Shown here: piece after piece, positions 27,425 through 36,789 of the stretch
Layout of the letters: every line of letters starts with the position of its first letter
Numbering within the stretch: the stretch's first letter is position 1
Notes under the pieces: model-generated
Databases searched by the model: none
Told to the model about the DNA's origin: nothing
What the model saw: the letters and a program-made list of their open reading frames with translations, nothing else
DNA from: Vibrio zhugei
Lineage (GTDB): Bacteria; Pseudomonadota; Gammaproteobacteria; Enterobacterales; Vibrionaceae
Length of the DNA stretch: 64,000 nucleotides
NCBI RefSeq assembly: GCF_003716875.1
Contig: NZ_CP033078.1
Coordinates: 992,001-1,056,000, forward strand
Direction of reading: 5' to 3'
Made by a program: the position numbers and the translations under genes

Positions 27425-28805
27425 GATGATAAATCCTTGTTTTATTTTCGGTTAATTCGGTTAAGTTGTTTGATGACCAATAAAGGCGTGAGACCAATAA
27501 AGGCGTGAGACCAATAAAGGCCGCAAGTAGGAATGTCAGTTGATATGCCGACATGTCATTGGTGTAGTGTTGCAATACGTTGAACAAAAGCGTGAAAAAA
27601 GCCGCGCCAAGGCTAAATGACATCTGACGGTTGAGGTTCCAAACCGCGCTGGCCTTCGTTAAGGTGGCGTCGTCAAAGTCCATCATTGCGGTGGTTTGTG
27701 CCGTATTTGCACTGACACCGCCGCCGAGGCCCATCAAGATATACGCCATAATAAGCAGCGGTATATTGGAACCTTGACCCACACAAAATAACACGGCAAT
27801 ACCAGCCGAATGCACCAACACACCAAATAAAAATAGGGTTCGAGCGCCAATGCGATTATAGAGCCGCCCACCGACGATAATCGCAACAAAAGAGCCGGCG
27901 CCATACAGTACCATCAACATTCCGGTTTTTTGGGCAGACCAACCCAACACCTCTTGCAAGAAGAAGATATTGAGCAAATTTACCCCTGTGAACACGCCCG
28001 GCACCGCTAAATAGACCAAGACAGAAAAGCGCATATGGGTATTTTTCAGTACGCTCAAATCCACAATGGCATGCGCCGTTTTACGATAATGACGTAAATA
28101 AATAGCGGTAAATCCTAAGCCAGTAATCACAAACAGTAGGGGGAGGAGTTTTGAACTGGCATTCGCATAAATAGAAAGACCAATGAGCAGCGCTGCGAGG
28201 GAAGCACTGATATAAAGAAGCCCTCTGATATCCGGTGTCATCGCTTTTTTGGTTTCGGAGTGGATCCAACAGGCCGCGAGTACTGCGGTTAGCAAGCTAA
28301 AAGGAATATTACTGAGAAAGACCCAGCGCCACGAGGCATGATCAACAATAATGCCACCGATGCTCGGTGAAAGCGTCGGCGCAATTAAGGCCACACTCAT
28401 GATGAAGGTGGATATGTGGGTTCTTTCTTTGTTTTTAAATAAATTAAACGTTAGCGCTTGGCCTACAGGGATCAGTAACCCGCCACCGACGCCTTGAAGG
28501 AAGCGAAACAAGACGAGCGAGTAAAAGTCATGGGCCAGACCAGAACACAGTGCGCCGAGTGAAAAAATAAGCATGGAGGCGGTCATGGTATGCCTTGCGC
28601 CAAACTTACTCGCTAACCATTGACTGATCGGAATAATCAGCGTTAAGCCCAGAATGTAACTATTGGCCACCCAAGCCACGCTTGATTCTGACATGGACAA
28701 CTCTTGCGCGATATCGGGAAGAGCAATGGCCGACATAAAGATATTAATGCAATCAATGAAAAAGCCGAGTAAGAAAATCAGCGCGATACGATAACGGTAA
28801 GCCAT
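27303..28805 (-). CDS. MFS multidrug-type transporter with a frameshifted C-terminal tail
   Basis: The 500-residue frame is a major facilitator of the EmrB/QacA type (14-helix drug:proton antiporter-like), with the GRLYNRIG loop and the motif-C-like GGGLLIPVGQ. The last about 50 residues are abnormal: basic, non-hydrophobic and read from the overlapping SnoaL-like gene. Two tandem 17-bp units at 27477-27510 explain this. Removing one restores a short natural ending, TPLLVIKQLNRINRK, with a stop at 27442. Divergent from a LysR gene that probably regulates it. The substrate is unknown. Confidence 0.85.
   Translation of the reverse strand: MAYRYRIALIFLLGFFIDCINIFMSAIALPDIAQELSMSESSVAWVANSYILGLTLIIPISQWLASKFGARHTMTASMLIFSLGALCSGLAHDFYSLVLFRFLQGVGGGLLIPVGQALTFNLFKNKERTHISTFIMSVALIAPTLSPSIGGIIVDHASWRWVFLSNIPFSLLTAVLAACWIHSETKKAMTPDIRGLLYISASLAALLIGLSIYANASSKLLPLLFVITGLGFTAIYLRHYRKTAHAIVDLSVLKNTHMRFSVLVYLAVPGVFTGVNLLNIFFLQEVLGWSAQKTGMLMVLYGAGSFVAIIVGGRLYNRIGARTLFLFGVLVHSAGIAVLFCVGQGSNIPLLIMAYILMGLGGGVSANTAQTTAMMDFDDATLTKASAVWNLNRQMSFSLGAAFFTLLFNVLQHYTNDMSAYQLTFLLAAFIGLTPLLVSRLYWSSNNLTELTENKTRIYHHVTRERINRHCQAKCARSACVDSRRLYRQRRARCLARDTD
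27477..27510. repeat. 17-bp tandem duplication in the MFS gene
   Basis: Two adjacent copies of CCAATAAAGGCGTGAGA, followed by a partial third copy of 11 bases. Seventeen is not a multiple of three, so the duplication shifts the reading frame. Confidence 0.95.
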
Positions 28806-28908
28806 AGGAAATCTAGTTTAAAGTCGAATGACGCAGGATTTTATCCGATTTGACTCACTGCTGTGAGCTGTTTAAAGTAAACGCTGAGTTCAATTAGGGT
28901 TAACAATA

Positions 28909-29796
28909 ATGTTTAATAACATTAAACGTATTCATACGTTTATCACGGTAGTGAATAGTGGCTCCTTTACTAAAGCTGCGGACCAGTTATTTATGAGTAA
29001 AGCCATGGTCAGTATTCATATCAAATCGTTAGAAGACTCACTCAATGTGCCATTGCTGATTCGTAACTCACGCGGATTTATTATGACCGAGGCAGGAGAG
29101 CTACTTTATAATGATTTTCAAAGCATCTTTTCTGATATTCACGCTTCCTTAGGTAATGTGTTTGCCAAACATCACTCTTTAAGCGGCCATTTAAGAGTGT
29201 CATCCACCGTCGAGTTTGGCGAAGCCTGCCTGATTCCACTGATTGGGGAGTTTTGCCATATTCATCCGGAGCTCAATATCAGCTTTCATGCGGACTCATC
29301 GCTCAATAAATTGGTGAATGAGAACATTGATCTGGCTGTAAGGTTAGGCACGCTGGAAGACTCTACGCTAAAAAGCCGTAAGCTTGGCTGCTTCTCTATT
29401 ATGCTGGTGTGCTCTGCCAAGTGGTTAGCACAAAACCCGTTATCCTCATTAGAGGAGATACAAACCGCGCCTTGGATTGCGAACAGTAACCTTAAAAACG
29501 CCAACCACTGGACGTTACATCATAGTGATGGGCAGACCTTTCCATTCAAGTTTTCGCCTAAGTTTCGTGCTAACTCCTCCACGGCCATCCGCTCCATGGT
29601 TCAAGCGGGGTTAGGAATGGCCATTCTGCCTGAGTGGCTTATCAAAGAGCAGTTACAAAGCGGAGAGTTTGTTGAGGTATTCCAAGATTGGCGTTTACCC
29701 AAGCAAGACATCAACGTCGTGTTTACCGGTGATCACCGTGTTCGACGCCATTGCCGAGCCTTAATCGATTATCTGGTCGAGCACACCCATTTTTAG
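28909..29796 (+). CDS. LysR-family transcriptional regulator
   Basis: The 295-residue protein has the N-terminal winged helix-turn-helix of LysR regulators (about residues 1-65, GSFTKAADQLFMSKAMVSIHI) and a two-lobed effector domain. It is transcribed divergently from the MFS exporter with about 100 bases between, the usual arrangement for LysR control of the neighbouring gene. AGGG precedes the ATG. The effector is unknown. Confidence 0.9.
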   Translation: MFNNIKRIHTFITVVNSGSFTKAADQLFMSKAMVSIHIKSLEDSLNVPLLIRNSRGFIMTEAGELLYNDFQSIFSDIHASLGNVFAKHHSLSGHLRVSSTVEFGEACLIPLIGEFCHIHPELNISFHADSSLNKLVNENIDLAVRLGTLEDSTLKSRKLGCFSIMLVCSAKWLAQNPLSSLEEIQTAPWIANSNLKNANHWTLHHSDGQTFPFKFSPKFRANSSTAIRSMVQAGLGMAILPEWLIKEQLQSGEFVEVFQDWRLPKQDINVVFTGDHRVRRHCRALIDYLVEHTHF

Positions 29797-29859
29797 CCTT
29801 GAGTGAGGGGGTTCAGTTGCAAGGGAACTACCTTGTATGACAGTTATCGATTTATCCTA

Positions 29860-32800
29860 TTAATGAAAATCTCGTGAGGGAGCCGTTAATGTGGCTAAAT
29901 GCTCGGTTAAATCAATCAGCTTACCTGCGATGACATGAGTGACATCGCCTTCTTTTTCTAAAATCCCTTTCACTAGCATAAGCTTAGCATTGAGAAAAGT
30001 TTGCTTTTGCGCGCGTGCTGTCGCTTGCCAGACCACGACATTGGTGTTGCCCGTGTCATCTTCTAACGTCACAAACGTAATGCTGGTCGCTGTGCCAGGG
30101 GCTTGTCTGCCTGTCACTACGCCAACCACTGTCACCATGCCCCCATTCGGCTGGTGGCGTAAATCTTGATGGCGTACAAAGCGTGGTAACATCCCCGATT
30201 GCTCTAATAGAGTAATGGGATGATGCGAAAGCGAAAGCCCCGTCGCGGCATAATCTTCAATGAGATCCTCTGCCGCGCTAGGGGCTCGCTGTAATGGCGC
30301 ACTCTCCTCGATGACGTGTTGAAATAATGGTAAATCACTGAGGGTGTCCATCATTGTCCAACGAGTGGCATAGCGATGCTCGGCCAGCATCGACATGGCA
30401 TTGGCGGACGCCAAGGCTTCCATATCTTTGCGGGAAAGTGATATGCGTTTGAGTTCGCTCATGGTGTGATAACCGTTGGTGGGACGGCTGGCAACTAATT
30501 GTTTGGCTCCTTGCTGGCTCAACCCTTTAACTTGTCGTAAGCCTAAGCGAATGGAATAGCACGTGGTTGAGGTGGTGCGGTAGGCAACCACCGTATGGTC
30601 GTAGTGCGAATGATTGATGCAGACCGGATCTATATGGATATGATGACGCTGTGCATCTTGAATCAGCTGTGAGGCGCTATAAAACCCCATGGGTAGACTG
30701 TTTAAGAGGGCGGTGTAGAAAGCTTCAGGGTAGTAGTATTTGAGCCATGCAGAGCAATAGGCGAGTACTGCAAAAGAAGCCGAATGACTTTCTGGGAAAC
30801 CGTACTCGCCAAAACCACAAATTTGTTGAAAGAGAGTTTCGGCAAACTCAGTACGGTAACCACGCGATTGCATGCCTTGAATGAGCTTGTGTTTAAATTG
30901 GGCTAATTGTCCGGTTTTTTTCCAAGACGCCATCGCCCGGCGTAATTGATCGGCTTCACCGCCGCTAAACCCCGCCGCAACCATGGCGAGTTTAATTACC
31001 TGTTCTTGAAAAATAGGGACGCCCATGGTGCGCTCTAATACGGTACGGACTTCCTCTGAGGGGTAGCTAATGGCTTCAATGCCGTCACGGCGTTTGAGGT
31101 AAGGATGTACCATGTCGCCTTGAATCGGGCCGGGTCTGACAATGGCGATTTGTACCACCAAGTCATAATAGCAGCGTGGTTTTAAGCGCGGCAGCATACT
31201 CATTTGGGCGCGTGATTCGATTTGAAAAACCCCGATGGTATCGGCGCGCTGAATCATCGCGTAGACATTGGGGTCGTCTTGCCGAGCGGTGATGTCAGCA
31301 AGGGTTAATCTTGCGCCAGTCTGGTGTTGAATAATATCAAAACATTTGCGAATGGCGGTAAGCATGCCTAAGGCCAATACATCGACTTTCAGCAGCCCTA
31401 AGCTTTCTATATCATTTTTATCCCATTGAATAATCGTGCGATCTGCCATTGCGGCATTTTCTATAGGCACCAGTTCATACAAAGGGCCAGCAGAGATAAC
31501 AAAGCCCCCAACGTGCTGAGATAAGTGCCGAGGAAATCCTAAGACTTCCTGTATCAGTTGAATAAACTGTTGCCCTTGAGCGGAGTTGGGCGCCAATCCT
31601 AATTCCAGAATCTGTGCTTGCCAGTCTTTCTCTCGATCACGGCGATTGACGTTTTGAATAAAAAAATCCAATTGTGCACGGTCAATACCCAGCGCTTTAC
31701 CGACATCACGGACCGCACTTTTAAAGCGATAACTGATCACCGTCGCCGCAAGGGCTGCGCGTTGGCGACCGTATTTTTTATAGAGGTATTGAATGACTTC
31801 TTCGCGTCGCTCATGTTCAAAATCGACATCGATATCCGGTGGCTCATTGCGCTCTTTACTAATGAAACGTTCAAATAAAACCGAAATCTGGCGAGGATCC
31901 ACTGAGGTGATGGCAAGGCAATAGCACACCACCGAGTTTGCTGCAGAGCCTCTGCCTTGATATAAAATGCCGCGCTGCTTGGCAAATTGCACCATGTCGT
32001 GAATGGTTAAAAAATAAAAGGCATAGTCCATTTCCTCGATTAAGCTCAGTTCTTTGTCAATAGTATGGGCAATGTCCGGTGGCACGCCATCGGGAAAGCG
32101 CCATTGCTGACCTTGCTCGACCAGCGCGCGCAAATGGGTCATGGCGGTTAGGCCTTTGGGGACGAGTTCACTGGGGTATTCGTAGCGTAAGCTGTCGAGC
32201 TGAAATTGACAGCGCTTGGCAATACGCACACTTTCCTCACACCATTCGGGGTCAAAAAGCGTGGCAAGTTTACTTTGGCTGCGCAGGGCACGCTCTGTGT
32301 TGGTGAGTAAATGCGCCTGTATGTCGGTAACGGGTTGGCCGAGCTTGATGGCGGTTAATACATGATGCAGCGGTAAGCGAGTGGCGTTGTGCATGAGTAC
32401 GCCGCCACAAGCCGTAATCGGTAGCTGATGACGTGCCGCGAGTGATTGGCAATGACTTACATAACAGGATTCATTTGCAGTCAGGTGGCGTTGTATGCCG
32501 ATCCATAAACGCGCGCGATGTGTGTGGCTTAGCCATGTTGCCCAAGTTTCATCATGCTCCGTGTGCTGGGGCAGCCAGAGAATAAAACACTCTTTGAGTG
32601 ATAAAATATCCCACTCAGATAATTGGTAATGGCCTTTTTCGCTGCGCCGCCGAGCATTAGAGATAACCCGGCATAACTCAGCATAAGCGGCACGATTGGG
32701 ACACAGTAATACAAAGCGACACGTCTTGGACAAAGTAAACACGCTGCCAACAATGAAACGAAGCGCTAACTGGTGCTCACGAACCGCTGTGTGAGCACGA

Positions 32801-32943
32801 ACGACGCCCGCAACAGAGCATTCATCGGTAATCGCTAAGGCTTGGTAGCGTAAAAAATCCGCTTGAATCACCAGTTCTTCAGGATGAGAAGCCCCCGTTA
32901 AAAACGAGTAATTGCTTTGACAAAATAATTCAGCGTAAGCCAT
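29860..32943 (-). CDS. dnaE2: Error-prone DNA polymerase DnaE2 (ImuC)
   Basis: This 1027-residue protein is a C-family polymerase alpha subunit: an N-terminal PHP domain (AELFCQSNYSFLTGASHPEEL), the catalytic region with the PDIDVDFEHERREEVI acidic motif, a helix-hairpin-helix segment, and an OB fold near the C-terminus. It is shorter than replicative DnaE (about 1160), as expected for DnaE2. It copies damaged DNA with low fidelity together with ImuA and ImuB. It is the third gene of the operon, eight bases after imuB, and falls under the LexA box upstream of imuA. Confidence 0.95.
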   Translation of the reverse strand: MAYAELFCQSNYSFLTGASHPEELVIQADFLRYQALAITDECSVAGVVRAHTAVREHQLALRFIVGSVFTLSKTCRFVLLCPNRAAYAELCRVISNARRRSEKGHYQLSEWDILSLKECFILWLPQHTEHDETWATWLSHTHRARLWIGIQRHLTANESCYVSHCQSLAARHQLPITACGGVLMHNATRLPLHHVLTAIKLGQPVTDIQAHLLTNTERALRSQSKLATLFDPEWCEESVRIAKRCQFQLDSLRYEYPSELVPKGLTAMTHLRALVEQGQQWRFPDGVPPDIAHTIDKELSLIEEMDYAFYFLTIHDMVQFAKQRGILYQGRGSAANSVVCYCLAITSVDPRQISVLFERFISKERNEPPDIDVDFEHERREEVIQYLYKKYGRQRAALAATVISYRFKSAVRDVGKALGIDRAQLDFFIQNVNRRDREKDWQAQILELGLAPNSAQGQQFIQLIQEVLGFPRHLSQHVGGFVISAGPLYELVPIENAAMADRTIIQWDKNDIESLGLLKVDVLALGMLTAIRKCFDIIQHQTGARLTLADITARQDDPNVYAMIQRADTIGVFQIESRAQMSMLPRLKPRCYYDLVVQIAIVRPGPIQGDMVHPYLKRRDGIEAISYPSEEVRTVLERTMGVPIFQEQVIKLAMVAAGFSGGEADQLRRAMASWKKTGQLAQFKHKLIQGMQSRGYRTEFAETLFQQICGFGEYGFPESHSASFAVLAYCSAWLKYYYPEAFYTALLNSLPMGFYSASQLIQDAQRHHIHIDPVCINHSHYDHTVVAYRTTSTTCYSIRLGLRQVKGLSQQGAKQLVASRPTNGYHTMSELKRISLSRKDMEALASANAMSMLAEHRYATRWTMMDTLSDLPLFQHVIEESAPLQRAPSAAEDLIEDYAATGLSLSHHPITLLEQSGMLPRFVRHQDLRHQPNGGMVTVVGVVTGRQAPGTATSITFVTLEDDTGNTNVVVWQATARAQKQTFLNAKLMLVKGILEKEGDVTHVIAGKLIDLTEHLATLTAPSRDFH

Positions 32944-32951
32944 TCATCCCC

Positions 32952-34352
32952 CTAACTAAAAACACCATGTACCCACCACTTTTTCTCTGGCGTTCGGTAG
33001 ATCCACAACCAGCGGCCTTCGCGACTGCGAGCAATGAAGTAATCTCTGATCAAGATGTTGTTGTCCCACCATCCCGTCGCGATGCGCTCTGGCCCCTGCA
33101 CGATCGTGACCTTATCGGTTAAGGCGCGGGGTGGCGTATACAATAAGGTTGGGCGCAATTGGGCACGACGTTCCGCCTGCTTGACCGAGGTGTGTGGCCG
33201 GCCATAGTGAGTGGCTGACTCTGGTCTAGGGTCATCTGTGAAGTAAGGCTGATGCACGTGCTCATGACCGAGTTTCGCTTGCAATAGACTGAGTAACTCT
33301 GACTCGGATTGTTGGCCCGTTCGTCCTTGAAATAAGTCATCAGATTGAGAATCCATCTCGCCGCTGCGAGCAACCGAGAGGGTCATTTCGATCACGGGGT
33401 GCTCAAGCGTTATGGATTCTAAGTGTAAGCGGCATAATATGATCCATGCCTCATGGCGGTATTCACCTTGAGCGGCGGTAAAGGTCACTTGAGCGGTCTG
33501 ACGATCACGTTGCACCAGCGTTAGGGTTAACTCATACGCCACTTGATTGCGTAAGCGTAAGAACGCTTCTAATTGGATCAGTAAGCGTTGTAACGGCGTT
33601 TCCAACCATTGGGTATGGCTTAACTCATACAGTAATGGCAGGTGCGCGGCAAATTGCTCGGAGGGGCGATACTCGGATAATGGATGATGAAATTGACCCA
33701 GTAAACGTCCGACATAATTGACCACATCAATGTCAAACCGCCGAGCAAGGTCGGCCAAGGGAATGGCTATCAATGCTTCAATGGTCTGTGTTCCTACACG
33801 ACGTAATGATTCGATGTGTTGAGCGGGTAAGTCCGTCATCGTTAAATCAATGGGCAGAAGAGCGCGCTTCAATTGAGCATTATCCAGCGTGAGACAGTGT
33901 TGCTGATGTTGATGAGCCAATAACTGAGCACACAAAGGGGAAAAGCCCGTTGAGTAGTGATAATGCACCGCGTGTTTTTGAAGGTGCTGACTAATGGCTT
34001 GCCAATAATTCTCAAGCCCAGAATACAGCGTCAGCATCGGCGTGATAGACAGCAGTAATCCTTGTGGAGGAAAGAGAACAATGTCGGAAGTGACAAGATA
34101 CAACCACTGGGCAATGCCTTCTAATGCTTTGATTTCCATCTTGGGGTCATAAGCGACCACATTGAGCTCATGGCACAGCGTTGCGGCGCTGGCGAGTCCC
34201 ATTCCTTCTTGAATGCCTTGAGCGCGCGCCAGCGCGTTGAGTTGTACGATTTTATGCTGGTGGCCGTGCACCAAGGCGGTCGGTTGGGCTGATTCGGCGA
34301 ATAAGGTGTCTAATTGCAACTGAGGAAAGTGCAAATATAGCCAATGTTTCAT
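32952..34352 (-). CDS. imuB: Y-family polymerase-like protein ImuB
   Basis: The 466-residue protein has the Y-family fold but begins WLYLHFPQLQLDTL, where active polymerases have an acidic DxDxFFA motif, so the catalytic residues appear lost. ImuB is known to act as a hub that binds the sliding clamp and recruits DnaE2. The start at 34352 is the only one consistent with the family; it lies four bases after the imuA stop. A longer frame runs into imuA. Confidence 0.92.
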   Translation of the reverse strand: MKHWLYLHFPQLQLDTLFAESAQPTALVHGHQHKIVQLNALARAQGIQEGMGLASAATLCHELNVVAYDPKMEIKALEGIAQWLYLVTSDIVLFPPQGLLLSITPMLTLYSGLENYWQAISQHLQKHAVHYHYSTGFSPLCAQLLAHQHQQHCLTLDNAQLKRALLPIDLTMTDLPAQHIESLRRVGTQTIEALIAIPLADLARRFDIDVVNYVGRLLGQFHHPLSEYRPSEQFAAHLPLLYELSHTQWLETPLQRLLIQLEAFLRLRNQVAYELTLTLVQRDRQTAQVTFTAAQGEYRHEAWIILCRLHLESITLEHPVIEMTLSVARSGEMDSQSDDLFQGRTGQQSESELLSLLQAKLGHEHVHQPYFTDDPRPESATHYGRPHTSVKQAERRAQLRPTLLYTPPRALTDKVTIVQGPERIATGWWDNNILIRDYFIARSREGRWLWIYRTPEKKWWVHGVFS

Positions 34353-34356
34353 CTGC

Positions 34357-35043
34357 TTACCCTTGTTTTTGGCGCTGAAAAGGCACAACCACGGAGTCTG
34401 TGTCAGGCTGAATAAGATCAGGCCAATGCTCTTGATAGGGAACCGTAAACGGCTCACTCGGCCACGCCCCCTTATACTTTTTGATGGTGACCGTGATGCC
34501 ATGAGCGGCTGGCTGCAATTGCAGGCTCAATGTGACGGGCAAAGAAAAGATTTGCTGCTGCGGACGGCGTAATAAAAATTGCACGCATTGACCCGTGGTA
34601 CTGGCCACTTGTAAACGGCGAGCGTGATGGACTTCCAAGTTGTTTTGCCACAACAATACTTGTTCACAGGCCCCGCTTTTGAGGCACTGCTCAGCCGCCC
34701 ATAACGCGTCTTTTGGTGTTTTTGGGGTAAGGACCCGCACTTTATCCAAGGTTAAACCAGCGTATATCAGAGCTTCGCTATGGATAGGACTCGGCGGATT
34801 GATGAATACGGTTAACCGTTGCTGCTTTTGAGCCAAATACGGCAACAAAAGGCGCAACTCACCAATGCCGACTGGACTTTGAAGCTCGACAACCCCGCTG
34901 TGTGGAAACCCGCCCATCAGTTTCTGATCGAGTACAGGGTATCCGGTTGTGTGTTTTGTCGTCTCAGAGACGCCATGACAAGAGGCTAGAGTGCCTTGCC
35001 ATAACCAGTGTTTATTTTTGAGTTCCGTTATTAATTCATTCAT
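34357..35043 (-). CDS. imuA: SOS mutagenesis protein ImuA (RecA/SulA-like)
   Basis: This 228-residue protein resembles ImuA of the imuA-imuB-dnaE2 mutasome: a shortened RecA-like domain with GFPHSGVVELQSPVGIGELRLLLP and no complete Walker A. It helps ImuB and DnaE2 act at stalled forks. It is the first gene of the operon. A LexA box ends 11 bases upstream of the start codon (nearest base at 35054), so expression should rise after DNA damage. Confidence 0.9.
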   Translation of the reverse strand: MNELITELKNKHWLWQGTLASCHGVSETTKHTTGYPVLDQKLMGGFPHSGVVELQSPVGIGELRLLLPYLAQKQQRLTVFINPPSPIHSEALIYAGLTLDKVRVLTPKTPKDALWAAEQCLKSGACEQVLLWQNNLEVHHARRLQVASTTGQCVQFLLRRPQQQIFSLPVTLSLQLQPAAHGITVTIKKYKGAWPSEPFTVPYQEHWPDLIQPDTDSVVVPFQRQKQG

Positions 35044-35053
35044 CGCTCACCAC

Positions 35054-35069
35054 CTGTATATATATACAG
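35054..35069 (-). promoter_or_regulatory. LexA (SOS) box of the imuA operon
   Basis: CTGTATATATATACAG is a perfect CTGT-N8-ACAG palindrome, placed just before the imuA start, where LexA would block transcription. Confidence 0.92.
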
Positions 35070-35196
35070 TATATTGCGCGTTAAGCAACAATCAAGAGAA
35101 AACTCAGGGGCGAAGCGGTGTTGTCACGTTGCTCGCGTCGTGAAGCAGAGAAAAAGATCAGTAGATAGATGAGGTTAGTTGTGAGACATACAGAAC

Positions 35197-35224
35197 GAAA
35201 AAAACCGAGCGCGGCTCGGTTTTC
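35197..35224 (-). terminator. Terminator of the GST gene
   Basis: AACCGAGC / GCTCGGTT stem; on the minus strand it is followed by a run of eight T. Confidence 0.85.
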
Positions 35225-35247
35225 TCGATAAGATGAACGGATAAGTG

Positions 35248-35850
35248 TTAAATGAGACCTTCCGCTTTTAAGGCCGCTTGTACCGACGGGCGCTCATCAT
35301 GGCGCTGTAGATACGCTTGCAAACCAGGATAATCGCTCATATCCACTTCGAGGAAGCGAGTCCAGTTAAGCACGGTAAATAAATACGCGTCAGCGATGGT
35401 GAAGTGCTCCCCAAAGACAAAGCCATTGTCGCCAATTTGCGCTTCGATCCATTGAAAACGCTTGGCAAGACCAGAAAGCACGTTCTCACGCTGCTGAGGG
35501 GTGATATTAGGGTTAAATAGCGCCCCCAGACCTTTGTGTAATTCTGTTGAAATGTACACCATTAAGCTTTGCAGTTGATAACGCTCTTCGCCAGAGGCTG
35601 GAATCAGATTCGCTTCTGGTTTTAAATCGGCCAGGAATTGCGCAATGACAAGACCTTCCGTCAGAATATGGCCGTTATCGAGCTCTAAAGCCGGCACATA
35701 CCCTTTTTGTGTGACAGCCAAATAGTCGTCACCACTGACCGTGCGTTTTGTTTTCAGATCGACTTGCTCTAATTGGTGAGCGAAACCGAGTTCTTCTAAA
35801 ACAATGTGTGGCGAAACAGAACAGGCCCCTGGAGTAAAATATAATTTCAT
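35248..35850 (-). CDS. Glutathione S-transferase
   Basis: This 200-residue protein begins with the thioredoxin-like glutathione-binding domain MKLYFTPGACSVSPHIVLEE, which is typical of bacterial beta-class GSTs with a conserved cysteine at residue 10. A helical domain follows with the FTIADAYLFTVLNW motif. It conjugates or reduces electrophilic compounds with glutathione in the cytosol. The start at 35850 is family-consistent; the longer frame is not. Confidence 0.93.
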   Translation of the reverse strand: MKLYFTPGACSVSPHIVLEELGFAHQLEQVDLKTKRTVSGDDYLAVTQKGYVPALELDNGHILTEGLVIAQFLADLKPEANLIPASGEERYQLQSLMVYISTELHKGLGALFNPNITPQQRENVLSGLAKRFQWIEAQIGDNGFVFGEHFTIADAYLFTVLNWTRFLEVDMSDYPGLQAYLQRHDERPSVQAALKAEGLI

Positions 35851-35958
35851 AATCACGGATTTCCTTTCGCTATTAACGTTAGAGAATGCTCTCAATGTGT
35901 GATTTCAGTCTACGCCTAATGAATCGATAAACAAGTCCTTGCCTGTTGGTTTTTTGTA

Positions 35959-36702
35959 CTAGCGTTTTGGCTGCGCGTCTATACATTGGCCGTGTACATC
36001 ATGGCTTTCTGGGGCCATGAGATACAGATACAAAGGCATGATATCGAGTGGCGTTTTGAGTGTGTCAGGATCTTCTTCTGGGAACGCTGACGCACGCATA
36101 TCGGTACGAGTACCGCCGGGGTTAATCGCATTCACGCGGATAGGCGTGTCTTTTAGCTCGTCCGCTAAAACTTGCATCATCCCTTCAGTGGCAAACTTAG
36201 AAATGGAATAGGTTCCCCATAGCGCGCGTCCAATATGGCCAACCGTCGAGCTTGTGAAGACAACGCGAGCATCTGTTGACGCTTTCAGGAGCGGTAATAG
36301 CGCTTGAGTGAGCATAAATTGTGCGCGTACATTGACTTGCATAACATCATCAAACGTTGCTAAATCAATGTCTTCGAGTGGGGAGAGCGCTCCGAGTAGA
36401 CCCGCATTGTGTAGTACACCATCTAAACGGCCAAATTGCTTACGAATGGTGTCGGCCATGGCCTTATAATCGTGTTCTGTTGCATTTTTCAGATCCATTG
36501 GCATGATAACAGGTCTTGGATAGCCAGCGGATTCAATGTCAGTAAACGTGGATTTGAGTTTACTTTCAGTTCTGCCCAGTAAAATAACAGTCGCACCATG
36601 CTGGGCGTAGCTGCTAGCGGCTTGCTCACCGATGCCTGATCCTGCACCAGTCACGAGAATGACTTTGTTTTTCAAGGTATCTGGAGAGACAGAATAGTCC
36701 AT
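35959..36702 (-). CDS. yciK: YciK-family short-chain dehydrogenase/reductase
   Basis: The 247-residue protein has the classical SDR features: cofactor loop TGAGSGIG near the N-terminus, NAG motif (HNAGLLG), catalytic Ser-Tyr-Lys (SST...YSISK) and a PGG loop. It aligns closely with E. coli YciK. The substrate is unknown. It is divergent from sohB, the same gene pair as in enterics, which supports both calls. Confidence 0.92.
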   Translation of the reverse strand: MDYSVSPDTLKNKVILVTGAGSGIGEQAASSYAQHGATVILLGRTESKLKSTFTDIESAGYPRPVIMPMDLKNATEHDYKAMADTIRKQFGRLDGVLHNAGLLGALSPLEDIDLATFDDVMQVNVRAQFMLTQALLPLLKASTDARVVFTSSTVGHIGRALWGTYSISKFATEGMMQVLADELKDTPIRVNAINPGGTRTDMRASAFPEEDPDTLKTPLDIMPLYLYLMAPESHDVHGQCIDAQPKR

Positions 36703-36789
36703 AATAGGCTCCTTCTAAAGAATGAGGGTTTCAGTCTGGGTAACAACATGGTTACAATACACTACTTCGCATTATAGAGGATATGACCA

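Noticed and set aside
27303-27441. The C-terminal tail of the MFS frame as a genuine domain
   Set aside because: It is read from another gene's coding region and arises from a 17-bp duplication; removing one unit gives a normal ending.
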